7,483 nucleotides of DNA, taken from contig JAJAYH010000396.1 of assembly GCA_026786325.1 (NCBI GenBank), positions 1 through 7,483 on the forward strand. The letters are read 5' to 3'. The translations under genes were made by a program, and so were the position numbers. The notes under the pieces are model-generated. The model saw only the letters and a program-made list of their open reading frames with translations. It had not been told where the DNA came from and did not search any database. Shown here piece after piece: positions 1 through 6,485 of the stretch. The first letter of the stretch is position 1; every line of letters starts with the position of its first letter. Origin of the DNA: Alkalinema sp. CAN_BIN05. GTDB taxonomy: Bacteria > Cyanobacteriota > Cyanobacteriia > Leptolyngbyales > Leptolyngbyaceae.

Positions 1-376
1 CCATACTGTTATAAAAACCTTCATTAATATCCCCATAAGAATTTGTAAATTTCACGCCCTGCTCAACATAGAACAGCATCAGATCTATCATTCCTAATGG
101 GCTAACACTTACTTTTTTATAATCAGAAATAGCTTTTTTAGCCACTGAAAGTTTCGCCTTACCATACCCTCTTTTTGGAAAGAACTGGTTTTCGATCGTT
201 TGCTTATATTTCGAGATCACTTGTGTTTCTTCTGGAGAAGAAAGTTTTAGTTGATAAAAATCCTTAACCCCAGCAATTTTTTTGTATAGCTCTGCAATAT
301 CATCCACCAAGTCTTCTTTAGAAACACTTTTTAGATGCTGCTTCAACGCTGTAAGAGTAATATTTTTCTGCACCAT
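1..376 (-). CDS. DUF6155-like protein, partial (3' end beyond window)
   Basis: An open minus-strand frame runs from ATG at 376-374 to the window edge, about 125 codons without a stop. The predicted protein begins MVQKNITLTALKQHLKSVSK. It continues with an acidic helix (KEDLVDDIAELYKK), then a segment reading FYQLKLSSPEE, a basic stretch (KRGYGKAKLSVAKKAI) and a helical segment MIDLMLFYVEQGVKFTN. This order (short N-terminal helix ending in a K/E-rich D-L-x-x-x-I-x-x-L-Y motif, then an F/Y-Y segment, then a basic K-A-x-x-S-V-A-K-K helix) matches my recollection of the small DUF6155 family, whose function is unknown. There is no signal peptide or membrane segment, so it is probably cytosolic. 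The Shine-Dalgarno signal is weak, and a GTG at 373 is an alternative start. It lies downstream of psaD on the same strand, 134 bp away, and is more AT-rich than psaD. The coding call is solid; the family call is from memory. Confidence 0.7.
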   Translation of the reverse strand, partial: MVQKNITLTALKQHLKSVSKEDLVDDIAELYKKIAGVKDFYQLKLSSPEETQVISKYKQTIENQFFPKRGYGKAKLSVAKKAISDYKKVSVSPLGMIDLMLFYVEQGVKFTNSYGDINEGFYNSM

Positions 377-468
377 GGTTCTTATTGTCTCTAATTTATC
401 GCCATTTTAACTTAATCCTAAAACACGAAAGGCGCGATCGGAATACTTTCCAATCAACGCCTATCATG

Positions 469-485
469 ATTCTAATTTTTAGAAT
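469..485. terminator. AT-rich hairpin downstream of psaD, possible weak terminator
   Basis: A perfect 7-bp inverted repeat (ATTCTAA, 3-nt loop, TTAGAAT) lies 26 bp past the psaD stop. Just beyond it, at 431-461, a weaker nested pair (GGCG/CGCC enclosing GGAA/TTCC) is visible. Neither stem is GC-rich or followed by a clear U-tract in the psaD direction, so termination is only a guess from position. Confidence 0.25.
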
Positions 486-510
486 TAATAACCAATCCCA
501 AAGGTAATTC

Positions 511-933
511 CTAAGGATCGATCGTCCGTTTACCGCTGAACTTCAGGGTTGAAGGATTAGGATTGGATCCAATGTTACGGGGAACAAAGTTCACAATTTC
601 ACGACCTTCGTTTACCTTCTCAGGGAACACACCATCGGCTGGATGAAGGTACTGAATTTCACCACTTGGGTAAACCCGGTAAACTTTGTAATCCGTGATT
701 TTGAACTTTACCTTGAGTTGAGTGCCCAACGCCAAGCATTGTTCTTTACGTGCAAGATATAAAAGGTTTTCGCCTTCATTCATCGTTGCAGAGCCGCCCG
801 TTGGCATTTCAAATACGTCGGCTTTTTTACCAGACCACGTAATTGCATATTTCTCTTCGACTTCTGCTTTAGTCAGCAGACCGCCAGTACTGCCCGGAAA
901 TAAGGGCGCTTTTCCTGTGAGGGTTTCCGACAT
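511..933 (-). CDS. psaD: Photosystem I subunit II, PsaD
   Basis: The gene encodes a 140-residue PsaD, the stromal (cytoplasmic-face) extrinsic subunit of photosystem I that helps form the ferredoxin docking site and stabilises PsaC on the PsaA/PsaB core. The whole protein is recognisable: an N-terminal TGKAPLFPGSTGGLLTKAEVEEKYAITW, a central EMPTGGSATMNEGENLLYLARKEQC, then KITDYKVYRVYPSGE and a C-terminal YLHPADGVFPEKVNEGREIV followed by NFVPRNIG. The length matches the usual cyanobacterial size of about 140. The frame is open for eight codons further upstream (to 957), but the start at 931-933 is chosen because PsaD proteins begin at MSETL/MAETL and GAGAGAG lies 8 nt upstream of it (942-948). 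There is no signal peptide, as expected for a soluble subunit. It is probably monocistronic, with 114 bp separating it from the upstream cNMP-domain gene. No defect is seen. Confidence 0.97.
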   Translation of the reverse strand: MSETLTGKAPLFPGSTGGLLTKAEVEEKYAITWSGKKADVFEMPTGGSATMNEGENLLYLARKEQCLALGTQLKVKFKITDYKVYRVYPSGEIQYLHPADGVFPEKVNEGREIVNFVPRNIGSNPNPSTLKFSGKRTIDP

Positions 934-941
934 GCGTTTCG

Positions 942-972
942 CTCTCTCAAAGAACATTTAGTTGAAATTTTA
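942..972 (-). promoter_or_regulatory. psaD ribosome binding site and candidate -10 box
   Basis: GAGAGAG at 942-948 is a purine-rich ribosome binding site spaced 8 nt from the psaD ATG. TAAAAT (minus strand, 967-972) is a plausible -10 element and would give a leader of roughly 27 nt. No good -35 hexamer is found 16-18 nt further upstream, so the -10 assignment is tentative. The ribosome binding site is the firmer part. Confidence 0.35.
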
Positions 973-1047
973 CCCCTGACGATCGCCCTGATTCCTGAAT
1001 GACGGCGATCTGTAACAGTTGTTAATGAGGATTTTTCAAAATCGAAC

Positions 1048-1590
1048 CTAGTAGCCCCGCAGTCGCCGGACAAAAACGTCCAATCGACGACGGGCAATGG
1101 GCAAGTTTTCGACCGTTTGAGGGCTTATATCTCGGACTAATTGCATGGGTGAATCCGGCGGATACTCTTGACCATATCCAAGTAGGCCAACGGTATTGCG
1201 TATCCGATCGGCCAAAAACAAGGCGATCGCCCGATAGAAATGAGACGCAAACTTGCCACCGTCATCTAACTTCTGTTGCAGCGCTTTTTCTGGAATCGTG
1301 AACACAATGGAGTCACGAGTTGCGATCACTGTAGCAACGGGAGGTCGGCTATCTAAGAATGAAATCTCTCCAAAGACTTCTCCACTTTTGAGGCGTGCAA
1401 TCTCTCGCCCTTGCAGCGCCTCCACCACCACCTGAAACTCTCCGCTCACCACCACATAAAAGGCATCAACGGGCTGACCTTCCTCAATCAACCGAGAACC
1501 GCTTGCAATCTGCTCTTTGCGCCCCACTTGCATCAACCAATCCACATCGGCATCATCTAGCTCACCTAGAATGAAAAGAATTTTACGCAT
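1048..1590 (-). CDS. Stand-alone cyclic nucleotide-binding (CRP-like sensor) domain protein
   Basis: The protein has 180 residues. Residues about 10-125 form a cNMP-binding beta-roll of the CRP/FNR sensor type: LIEEGQPVDAFYVVVSGEFQV, then GREIARLKSGEVFGEISFLD, followed by SRPPVATVIA. The phosphate-binding cassette (about 70-87) keeps the G-E-x-x-G-E core (E75). The Arg expected two residues before the final Ala-Thr is a Pro (P84), and the only nearby Arg is R82, so canonical cAMP/cGMP binding is doubtful. After the beta-roll come a helix (AIALFLADRIRNTVGLLGYG) and a basic tail (ARRRLDVFVRRLRGY). No helix-turn-helix is seen, so this is not a classical Crp transcription factor. It may act through protein contacts. 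ATG at 1590 is preferred because the chain then starts MRKILFILGEL; an in-frame GTG at 1599 is an alternative. It lies 40 bp downstream of the MFS gene and could share its transcript. Confidence 0.88.
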   Translation of the reverse strand: MRKILFILGELDDADVDWLMQVGRKEQIASGSRLIEEGQPVDAFYVVVSGEFQVVVEALQGREIARLKSGEVFGEISFLDSRPPVATVIATRDSIVFTIPEKALQQKLDDGGKFASHFYRAIALFLADRIRNTVGLLGYGQEYPPDSPMQLVRDISPQTVENLPIARRRLDVFVRRLRGY

Positions 1591-1630
1591 GGTGCTCACA
1601 AAGGCTATTGAAGGATCCGCTACTAGATTT

Positions 1631-2881
1631 CTAGTCTAACGACTTTTGCGGCAACGCATAAACATCAGGGCCGCCAAACAGAGAAAACGCTAAGGAGTGT
1701 CGTAAATCTTTACTCGAAAGGGTGACAAATAATAATATTCCGATCGTCACAATACCTGTCGCCACTCCAAACAACCCCCGATAACCAATCGAGTCGGCAA
1801 TCCCTCCCAAACTAGGACCAGCCATGAAAATCCCTAAATCAAATCCACTGAGACTTAATGCAAAAATCCGTCCACGCAGCTCCGGGGAACACCGATCGGT
1901 AATCGTGGCCATAGTCACAGGTAAAAACATTCCGCTGCCAATGCCTTCAATCAGTCCAGCTAAAATAAAGGTCCGATCGCTCGGAATCAGCCACAGCAAG
2001 GCCATTGATAGAGCGTAGGCGGCCATCCCCAGGGTAATAAATCGACCTCGACCATGGCGATCGCTTTGTTTTCCGGCGATCGATCGGGTGGCAAACCCCA
2101 TAATTGCGGCGGATGAATAGAATGCACTGGCCGTAACGTGAAGCTGATTTTCTCTCACATACAGCGGCACAAAGGTACTCAGAATTCCAAAGGCAATGCC
2201 AACCACCAGCAGCGTCAAGGTCGGAAGTCGAAAGCTATTGCTGGTTAATATCTTCCAAAAGGGCTGAGCATTTTGGGTTTGAGTCGTAGACGTGGGCTTC
2301 GTGGTCACCACAATTTGAGTGGCCAAGACAAAGCTGACCGCTGCTAATGTACTTGCCAACCAGAAGCAATCAGAATAATTGACATAGCCCCGCGATCGCA
2401 GCACCCAATCCCCCAAGAGTGGTCCAAAGGCCATCCCAATGGGATACGTCAGGCTCATAGTCCCAATCACTTCGCCGCGATGTTTTGGGGGCGAAATATC
2501 GGCTACTAAAGCACTATAGGCCGTGGCAAATGCGGCAATGCTGATGCCATGAAAAATTCTGACTCCGATTAATGCAAATTTTTGGGTGACAAAAAGATAG
2601 GCAACCGGAGCTGTAACCGCCACTAAAATACCCAATATCAAGACCAGTTTTCGTCCGCCAGAGTCCACCATTTTCCCCAGATATGGCCGAAAGAGCAGTA
2701 AACCCACGGCAAAGGATCCCATGATAATGCCGAGTTCTTGGGCTGTGGCATTCAGGTCTTTGATGTAGAGCGGCAAGATGGGCAATAAGCTGGCCATGCA
2801 AGACCAAAAGACTAAGCCTGATGCGAACAAAAACCAAAGATTTCGACGAATGGGCGGGGACAGTTGGGCGATCGCACTCAT
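1631..2881 (-). CDS. Major facilitator superfamily (MFS) transporter, drug-efflux-like
   Basis: This is a 416-residue inner-membrane secondary transporter with about 12 hydrophobic segments, the normal MFS size. An MFS motif A lies between TM2 and TM3 (GKMVDSGGRK, residues 69-78), with its half-repeat in the second six-helix bundle (GKQSDRHGRG, 270-279). The paired signatures ISPPKHRGEVIG (129-140) and CSPELRGRIFAL (331-342) show the same internal duplication. A motif C-like stretch, YPIGMAFGPLLGDW (146-159), is typical of antiporter-type efflux members. A hydrophilic central loop rich in Thr and Gln (about 194-210) links the halves. The substrate cannot be predicted; proton-coupled export of a small molecule is the family expectation. 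The start at 2879-2881 gives a normal short cytoplasmic N-terminus, although no strong Shine-Dalgarno sequence precedes it. A 9-bp inverted repeat lies upstream and the cNMP-domain gene follows 40 bp downstream. Confidence 0.9.
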   Translation of the reverse strand: MSAIAQLSPPIRRNLWFLFASGLVFWSCMASLLPILPLYIKDLNATAQELGIIMGSFAVGLLLFRPYLGKMVDSGGRKLVLILGILVAVTAPVAYLFVTQKFALIGVRIFHGISIAAFATAYSALVADISPPKHRGEVIGTMSLTYPIGMAFGPLLGDWVLRSRGYVNYSDCFWLASTLAAVSFVLATQIVVTTKPTSTTQTQNAQPFWKILTSNSFRLPTLTLLVVGIAFGILSTFVPLYVRENQLHVTASAFYSSAAIMGFATRSIAGKQSDRHGRGRFITLGMAAYALSMALLWLIPSDRTFILAGLIEGIGSGMFLPVTMATITDRCSPELRGRIFALSLSGFDLGIFMAGPSLGGIADSIGYRGLFGVATGIVTIGILLFVTLSSKDLRHSLAFSLFGGPDVYALPQKSLD

Positions 2882-2902
2882 AAAAACGTTGGGACTGAGT
2901 TA

Positions 2903-2939
2903 ATTAGGTCTGTTAATTCCCAACAGAACAAGACCTAAT
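2903..2939. promoter_or_regulatory. 9-bp perfect inverted repeat upstream of the MFS gene
   Basis: ATTAGGTCT (2903-2911) and AGACCTAAT (2931-2939) are perfect inverted arms separated by 19 nt. A second, shorter perfect pair, TCTGTT/AACAGA (2909-2914 and 2922-2927), overlaps the left arm, so two alternative stems are possible. The element begins 22 bp upstream of the MFS start codon and fits either an operator for a dimeric regulator or a leader hairpin. No regulator gene of an obvious family is adjacent. Confidence 0.45.
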
Positions 2940-3296
2940 GCGAGTGCTAATCCTGTCAGGGAATCTACCATAACAACTCTATTGTCATTTTGGTTACAAA
3001 AGTTTAGATAAGAATCCGATCGAACGGGAAATCGATCGATCGCGTTGAAAATGATTCAAGAAAATATTTCGTTGGAAACGATCGTCCGAATTACCAATCT
3101 GACGATAGGGTAACTGGAGCAGGTGGGATAGATTGAATTCGATCGGTTCACAGTCCATCGCAAATGACAATTCCGGTAAAGACAATCTTCTGAAAATTTT
3201 GGTCAGTCTAATGGCTCAAATCAGCCGAGACAGATAACCTTGAACTTTGTACCAATGGCTTTTATGCATCCGCTATATTTGAATTGTTAGGCTTGT
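2940..3296. other. Intergenic stretch between the MFS gene and the IS remnant
   Basis: I find no convincing gene here. The stretch is moderately AT-rich with a cluster of CGATCG-type sites around 3018-3083. A 63-codon open frame on the minus strand (2994-3185) shows no recognisable domain and no convincing ribosome binding site. The MFS promoter is presumably in its left part, but no clear -35/-10 pair can be picked. Confidence 0.5.
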
Positions 3297-3323
3297 TATA
3301 GCGGTTGCCAGACCAGTTAGGAC
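3297..3323 (+). repeat. Left terminal inverted repeat of the IS630-like element (with TA)
   Basis: Compared with the reverse complement of the right end, the outer 11 bases after the TA match at 9 positions and the inner 9 bases (AGTTAGGAC) match perfectly. The left end has 5 nt between these blocks where the right end has 1 nt, so the two ends have diverged by a small indel. Confidence 0.75.
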
Positions 3324-3360
3324 GTGAGATGATTGAACCTATAACTCTGGAGAATTAATC

Positions 3361-4062
3361 ATGGCAAAACCCTACGATAATGATCTGCGTCAGAAAGTGA
3401 TCCAAGCGATTGAACAAGACGGATTGCCTAAAGGTGAAGCCAGTAAAATATTTAGGATTAGCCGCAATACGATTGATCTCTGGTTTAAACGGAAAGCAGA
3501 AACAGGCGATATCCAGCCTAAAAAACGTGATTTTAGTAACGCAAAACAGAAAATTAGTGATTTGACCGCATTCCGTCAATTTGCAGAACAGCATCAAGAC
3601 CGGACTCAAGCTGAAATGGCGCAATTATGGGAAGGAACGGTCAGTACTCGAACCATTTCCAGGCGATTGGCAGAACTGAATTGGTCTCGAAAAAAAAGAC
3701 TTATGGCTATCGAGAACGAGATGAAGCTAGGCGAACTGCATTCATAGCTGAATTGGGCGATGCGAAGGCAGCTCATTATGTTCTATGTCGATGAATCGGG
3801 TATGGACGGGCGAGATGGCTATGGGTATGGTTATTCTCCCAAGGTAAAACGGCTCAATGGGATGAAATCTGGTGGACGTAAAGGACGGATTAACATGATT
3901 GCTGGGTATCAAGATAGCAAATTAATAGCCCCATTTACGATCCAGGGGTCTTGTAACCGTTTGGTGTTTGAAACTTGATTGGAGACCTATTTAATTCCTG
4001 CGCGTGATTCTTATAATTTGAGGGAGGCTGTTGATTCTGTCCTCAAAGAAGCCGCGTCCTAA
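3361..4062 (+). pseudogene. IS630-family transposase, degenerate
   Basis: GGAG at 3349-3352 precedes the ATG by 8 nt. Frame 0 (3361-3696) encodes the N-terminal helix-turn-helix (DLRQKVIQAIEQDG, then KIFRISRNTIDLWFKRK). At A8 (3690-3697) the reading must slip to -1 to give KKTYGYRERDEARRTAFIAE up to 3782. One extra base near 3783 then returns it to frame 0, which reads YVDESGMDGRDGYGYGYSPK with the first catalytic Asp at 3790-3792. The chain continues to GSCNRLVFET, where TGA (3976-3978) stands in place of the Trp codon expected in ET-W-LETYL. After LIPA (about 4002) the DN(A/G)TFH and P-D-x-N-x-I-E catalytic regions are absent, and the sequence jumps to NLREAVDSVLKEAAS and TAA at 4060. About 233 codons remain, against roughly 280-350 in complete members. 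No functional transposase can be made. Confidence 0.88.
3690..3696 (+). other. Candidate programmed -1 frameshift heptamer A AAA AAA
   Basis: The heptamer is in register with frame 0 of the transposase, as required for a tandem -1 slip, and is followed by AG. Immediately after it the -1 frame carries the expected conserved transposase sequence (KTYGYRERDE), whereas frame 0 runs into TAG at 3745. In the ancestral element this could have joined an HTH-only ORF A to the catalytic ORF B, as in other two-ORF IS630 members. A simple gain of A or loss in the run would look the same here. Confidence 0.5.
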
Positions 4063-4078
4063 CTAGGCAGCAGCTATA
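4056..4078 (-). repeat. Right terminal inverted repeat of the IS630-like element (with TA)
   Basis: This is the reverse-complement partner of the left end. It overlaps the last codons and the stop of the transposase remnant (4060-4062), a compact layout common in IS630 elements. The outer TA at 4077-4078 matches that at 3297-3298. Confidence 0.75.
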
Positions 4079-4092
4079 TCAACTAAACCATC

Positions 4093-6195
4093 CTAACCCC
4101 CAACGCCCAGAGAAACTGTCACGCCAAATGGAATAATCCAATCTTGAGTTAGTTTCAATTCCAACGTTTGACCGGGTTGAATCGTCGCAACCTTCGGAGC
4201 CGTCACATAAGACGCGATCGCGCCTGCCGCTGCTCCGCCGATCGCGCTGCCTCCACTCAATCCACCAATCAACACTCCTGCCAACACACCAATCCCCGAG
4301 TTCTGAAGCAGACTACGCTCAGAAGGACTTCGCGCTCCACCTAAATTGGGAGACTCAGCAATCAACGAGATCAGTTGTCCCTGAATCACAATAGACTCGG
4401 CTACAAACCGATTAGTCCCGCCTTCAAACACACCATAAATCGTCGTTCCTTCTGGCGCAATTGTCATCCCGTTACGATCGCGAATGGCTGACTGAAGTAC
4501 TAACATTTCCTTCCGTGAACCATCTTTGACACTCAAGGACGAAATTCCTGTATACCGCACCGTTAATACCGTTCCCGATGGCAAACCCGTGCGCCCATCA
4601 TTGGCCGTCATGGTCACAATAGCCGTCGTCAGAACAGATCCGAAGGGAACTCCAGTAATGGGCGCAGTGGGTTGCCATGACTGGGGTTGTGTCGCCGATG
4701 ACCTCCGATCGCTCATGGACCATTGTAATGGTTGCCCAAAACTAATCACATCGGGCTGCACGGATGACGGACTGGATGCGATCGGATTGCGGTCTACGGG
4801 TTGAGCGATGCCTGATGCTGGAAAAATACTGGGCTGCATCCTGGGCTGTATTGCGGGCTGTGTCGTGAATTTTGGCACGATCGGTTGTGGCTGCATTTGC
4901 GACGGTGCGGGTTGCGGCACTCGATCGGGCAATGGAAACGCCATTGGGGTCGAATTTGGGACTGGGTTTGGTGCGATCGGGGATTGAACTCTGGGTTGTG
5001 CTACGGGGGGAATCGTGGATAGCGGTGGTACTGAGACGGTGGTGGGTTGAGGTACAGTCGGTGTCGCTGTCGGCAATGAATCCGGCAGGACCAAGCCATC
5101 AACTGCTTTTGCAGAGATTTGGGAATCTGGACTGAAGAGTATAGTTGGGGGAGTGAGGACGCTTGGGAACAGAATGCTGGGGGGTGGTGGAACATTTACA
5201 ACTTGTGACACCGAGGTATGAGAAGGGTTTGGTCGTTCAAAGGTTAGAACTTGTGGTGTTACTTGTGCGTTGACTTCTGGCTTTGCTTCTTCGATCGGTT
5301 CTGCTACCGAAATTTTTGGAAGCTCCATCATTGGTTTAGGCACCTCGATGGTCAGAGACCGGCCATCGGCCATCGCCACCGATTTCACAGCTTCTAATTT
5401 TGGCGGTGTTGGCTTTACGGTCTCCAGCTTTGACAACGCAACTGGCTTTGGAGAAACGTTTGGCGACGCAATTGCAGGCGACACAGGAGTAAACCCAATA
5501 GAACCGGGCTTCTGCGAAAGCAAAACTGAAGACATTCCCGGTGGTAACTCTTCGAGCTTTGGCGGAGTCGCAGGTTGAATGCTCCCCAACCGAGAACCAA
5601 TGCTGGGAACAGAAGCATTGCTGTCAACATCGGATTTTGCTGGGGGAACTGCGATCGGAATGCTTTGTGAGACGTTTCCTGACACACTTCCCGGAATATT
5701 AATCAACGGGCGCAATGTCCAAACATCACTCGTACTCCTATTGCCATCGCCCAGCCGATCGATCGCCACCTGACCTTTCGCAAACACTGTACTCGGGAAC
5801 ATATATAGCGTCACTCGCGTGAGCAATGGCTGAAGTTGTACTGCTGTAATCCGTTGAACCGGACCGGAGGTATAGCTCATCTCTGGGGGGGCATTTCCGA
5901 TCTGCGTATTGACTAAATCCACTACAATTCGCGCAGGCTGAGCCATTAAAAAGTGACGTGGTTTAACGCCATCTTCGATTTCAAATTCAACTTGCCCCTT
6001 CTCTGGATCATACTTCCAGCCATCAATTCCCATGGCGATCGCACTGCTTCCGATCGTCAACACACCGCCCAACACCAAGACCGCCCCAAACGCTATCGCT
6101 CCAAATCTGTCGATTACGGCTTGAGCAATGGTAAAGGGAATGATTTTCTGTGAAGACGAATCATTAAAGGAATTACGCAGCAGTGAAGATGGCAT
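4093..6195 (-). CDS. AMIN-domain envelope protein with Pro-rich linker and VirB10/TrbI-like C-terminal region
   Basis: The protein has 700 residues. After a 30-residue hydrophilic N-terminus, a hydrophobic segment (31-54, FGAIAFGAVLVLGGVLTIGS) is a signal peptide or membrane anchor. Residues about 57-163 form an AMIN domain (GWKYDPEKGQVEFEIEDGVK, then PARIVVDLVNTQIG, then VQRITAVQLQP followed by LLTRVTLYM), a module of amidases and secretins that localises proteins in the periplasm and is thought to bind peptidoglycan. Residues about 165-505 are a low-complexity Pro/Gln/Ser/Val linker. From about 517, TGVPFGSVLTT, LPSGTVLTVRYTG, MTIAPEGTTIYGVFEGG, a glycine-rich hydrophobic stretch (about 634-664) and TIQPGQTLELKLTQDWIIP follow in the order seen in VirB10/TrbI proteins. 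No amidase catalytic domain is present. An envelope-spanning structural role is inferred. The start at 6195 is the first Met and places the membrane segment normally. No other gene of a secretion system is visible nearby. Confidence 0.85.
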   Translation of the reverse strand: MPSSLLRNSFNDSSSQKIIPFTIAQAVIDRFGAIAFGAVLVLGGVLTIGSSAIAMGIDGWKYDPEKGQVEFEIEDGVKPRHFLMAQPARIVVDLVNTQIGNAPPEMSYTSGPVQRITAVQLQPLLTRVTLYMFPSTVFAKGQVAIDRLGDGNRSTSDVWTLRPLINIPGSVSGNVSQSIPIAVPPAKSDVDSNASVPSIGSRLGSIQPATPPKLEELPPGMSSVLLSQKPGSIGFTPVSPAIASPNVSPKPVALSKLETVKPTPPKLEAVKSVAMADGRSLTIEVPKPMMELPKISVAEPIEEAKPEVNAQVTPQVLTFERPNPSHTSVSQVVNVPPPPSILFPSVLTPPTILFSPDSQISAKAVDGLVLPDSLPTATPTVPQPTTVSVPPLSTIPPVAQPRVQSPIAPNPVPNSTPMAFPLPDRVPQPAPSQMQPQPIVPKFTTQPAIQPRMQPSIFPASGIAQPVDRNPIASSPSSVQPDVISFGQPLQWSMSDRRSSATQPQSWQPTAPITGVPFGSVLTTAIVTMTANDGRTGLPSGTVLTVRYTGISSLSVKDGSRKEMLVLQSAIRDRNGMTIAPEGTTIYGVFEGGTNRFVAESIVIQGQLISLIAESPNLGGARSPSERSLLQNSGIGVLAGVLIGGLSGGSAIGGAAAGAIASYVTAPKVATIQPGQTLELKLTQDWIIPFGVTVSLGVGG

Positions 6196-6414
6196 AGGGT
6201 CAAACCTGGAATTTCCGCGTGACGGTGGCCGAAATGAGGAAATAAACGCACGGAGAATTTACACCTAGCGACGCTATATCTAGCGCATATTCTCTCAATT
6301 GCCTACCAAGATAGCCCCAAGTTTTGACTTTGCACGAAAATCTTCGGACGATCGCTCCAAACCCAGCAATTCCAAATTCAAAAATCTCAGAGCCTGATGG
6401 ACTGAGTATTAAAA
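6196..6414. promoter_or_regulatory. Divergent intergenic region between the AMIN gene and the TA operon, with TAGCG motif cluster
   Basis: No gene is seen here. At 6266-6285 three copies of TAGCG in alternating orientation (TAGCG, a, CGCTA, tatc, TAGCG) lie about 70 bp upstream of the AMIN-protein start, where its promoter would be expected; the minus strand reads TATAGC there. They could form an operator or be chance. The remainder shows nothing recognisable up to the direct repeat at 6415. Confidence 0.3.
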
Positions 6415-6482
6415 AACGATCGCGATCGGCTCTCGAATTGAATTAAACAGGACAATTTGGGGTTTGGGAAAAGGACGATCGG
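6415..6482 (+). repeat. 68-bp direct repeat, copy A (upstream of the TA operon)
   Basis: This copy matches 7311-7378 at 63 of 68 positions without gaps. It opens with the 12-bp palindrome CGATCGCGATCG, continues with GAATTGAATTAA and a TTGGGGTTTGGGAA block, and closes with CGATCGG. It ends 38 bp before the antitoxin start codon. It could be a recombination or insertion boundary, a shared regulatory sequence, or a member of a dispersed repeat family. Confidence 0.9.
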
Positions 6483-6485
6483 CTG

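Larger units (their letters stand above)
3297..4078 (+). mobile_element. Decayed IS630-family insertion sequence
   Basis: The element is bounded by imperfect terminal inverted repeats, TAGC(G/T)G(T/C)TGCC ... AGTTAGGAC, at 3299-3323 and 4056-4076. Each is flanked outside by TA (3297-3298, 4077-4078), fitting the TA target duplication of IS630/Tc1-type elements. Inside is a broken IS630-type transposase gene on the plus strand. At about 780 bp it is shorter than a complete element because the part encoding the second and third catalytic acids is missing. It lies 14 bp past the stop codon of the AMIN-domain gene, which it faces convergently, and disrupts no visible gene. It cannot move by itself, but an intact relative elsewhere might still act on its ends. 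Confidence 0.85.

Noticed and set aside
722..961. Plus-strand open frame opposite psaD
   Set aside because: It is the antisense shadow of a clearly identified, conserved gene.
2994..3185. 63-codon minus-strand open frame in the intergenic region
   Set aside because: No recognisable domain and no convincing ribosome binding site; the composition looks like translated non-coding DNA rich in GATCG sites.
3760..3978. Separate small gene starting at 3760
   Set aside because: Its sequence (YVDESGMD, GSCNRLVFET) is the middle of the IS630 transposase, so it belongs to the pseudogene rather than being an independent gene.
4526..5773. Several open frames on both strands within the AMIN-protein gene
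   Set aside because: The Pro-rich, stop-poor linker region opens other frames by composition; none has a recognisable domain, while the 700-codon frame has domains at both ends.
1223..6042. GCGATCGC octamers as operators of individual genes
   Set aside because: These are HIP1 sites, spread through coding and non-coding DNA of cyanobacteria, and mark the lineage rather than gene regulation.
4093..6195. N-acetylmuramoyl-L-alanine amidase (AmiC-like)
   Set aside because: The AMIN domain is present, but the C-terminal half lacks an amidase_3 domain with its zinc ligands.
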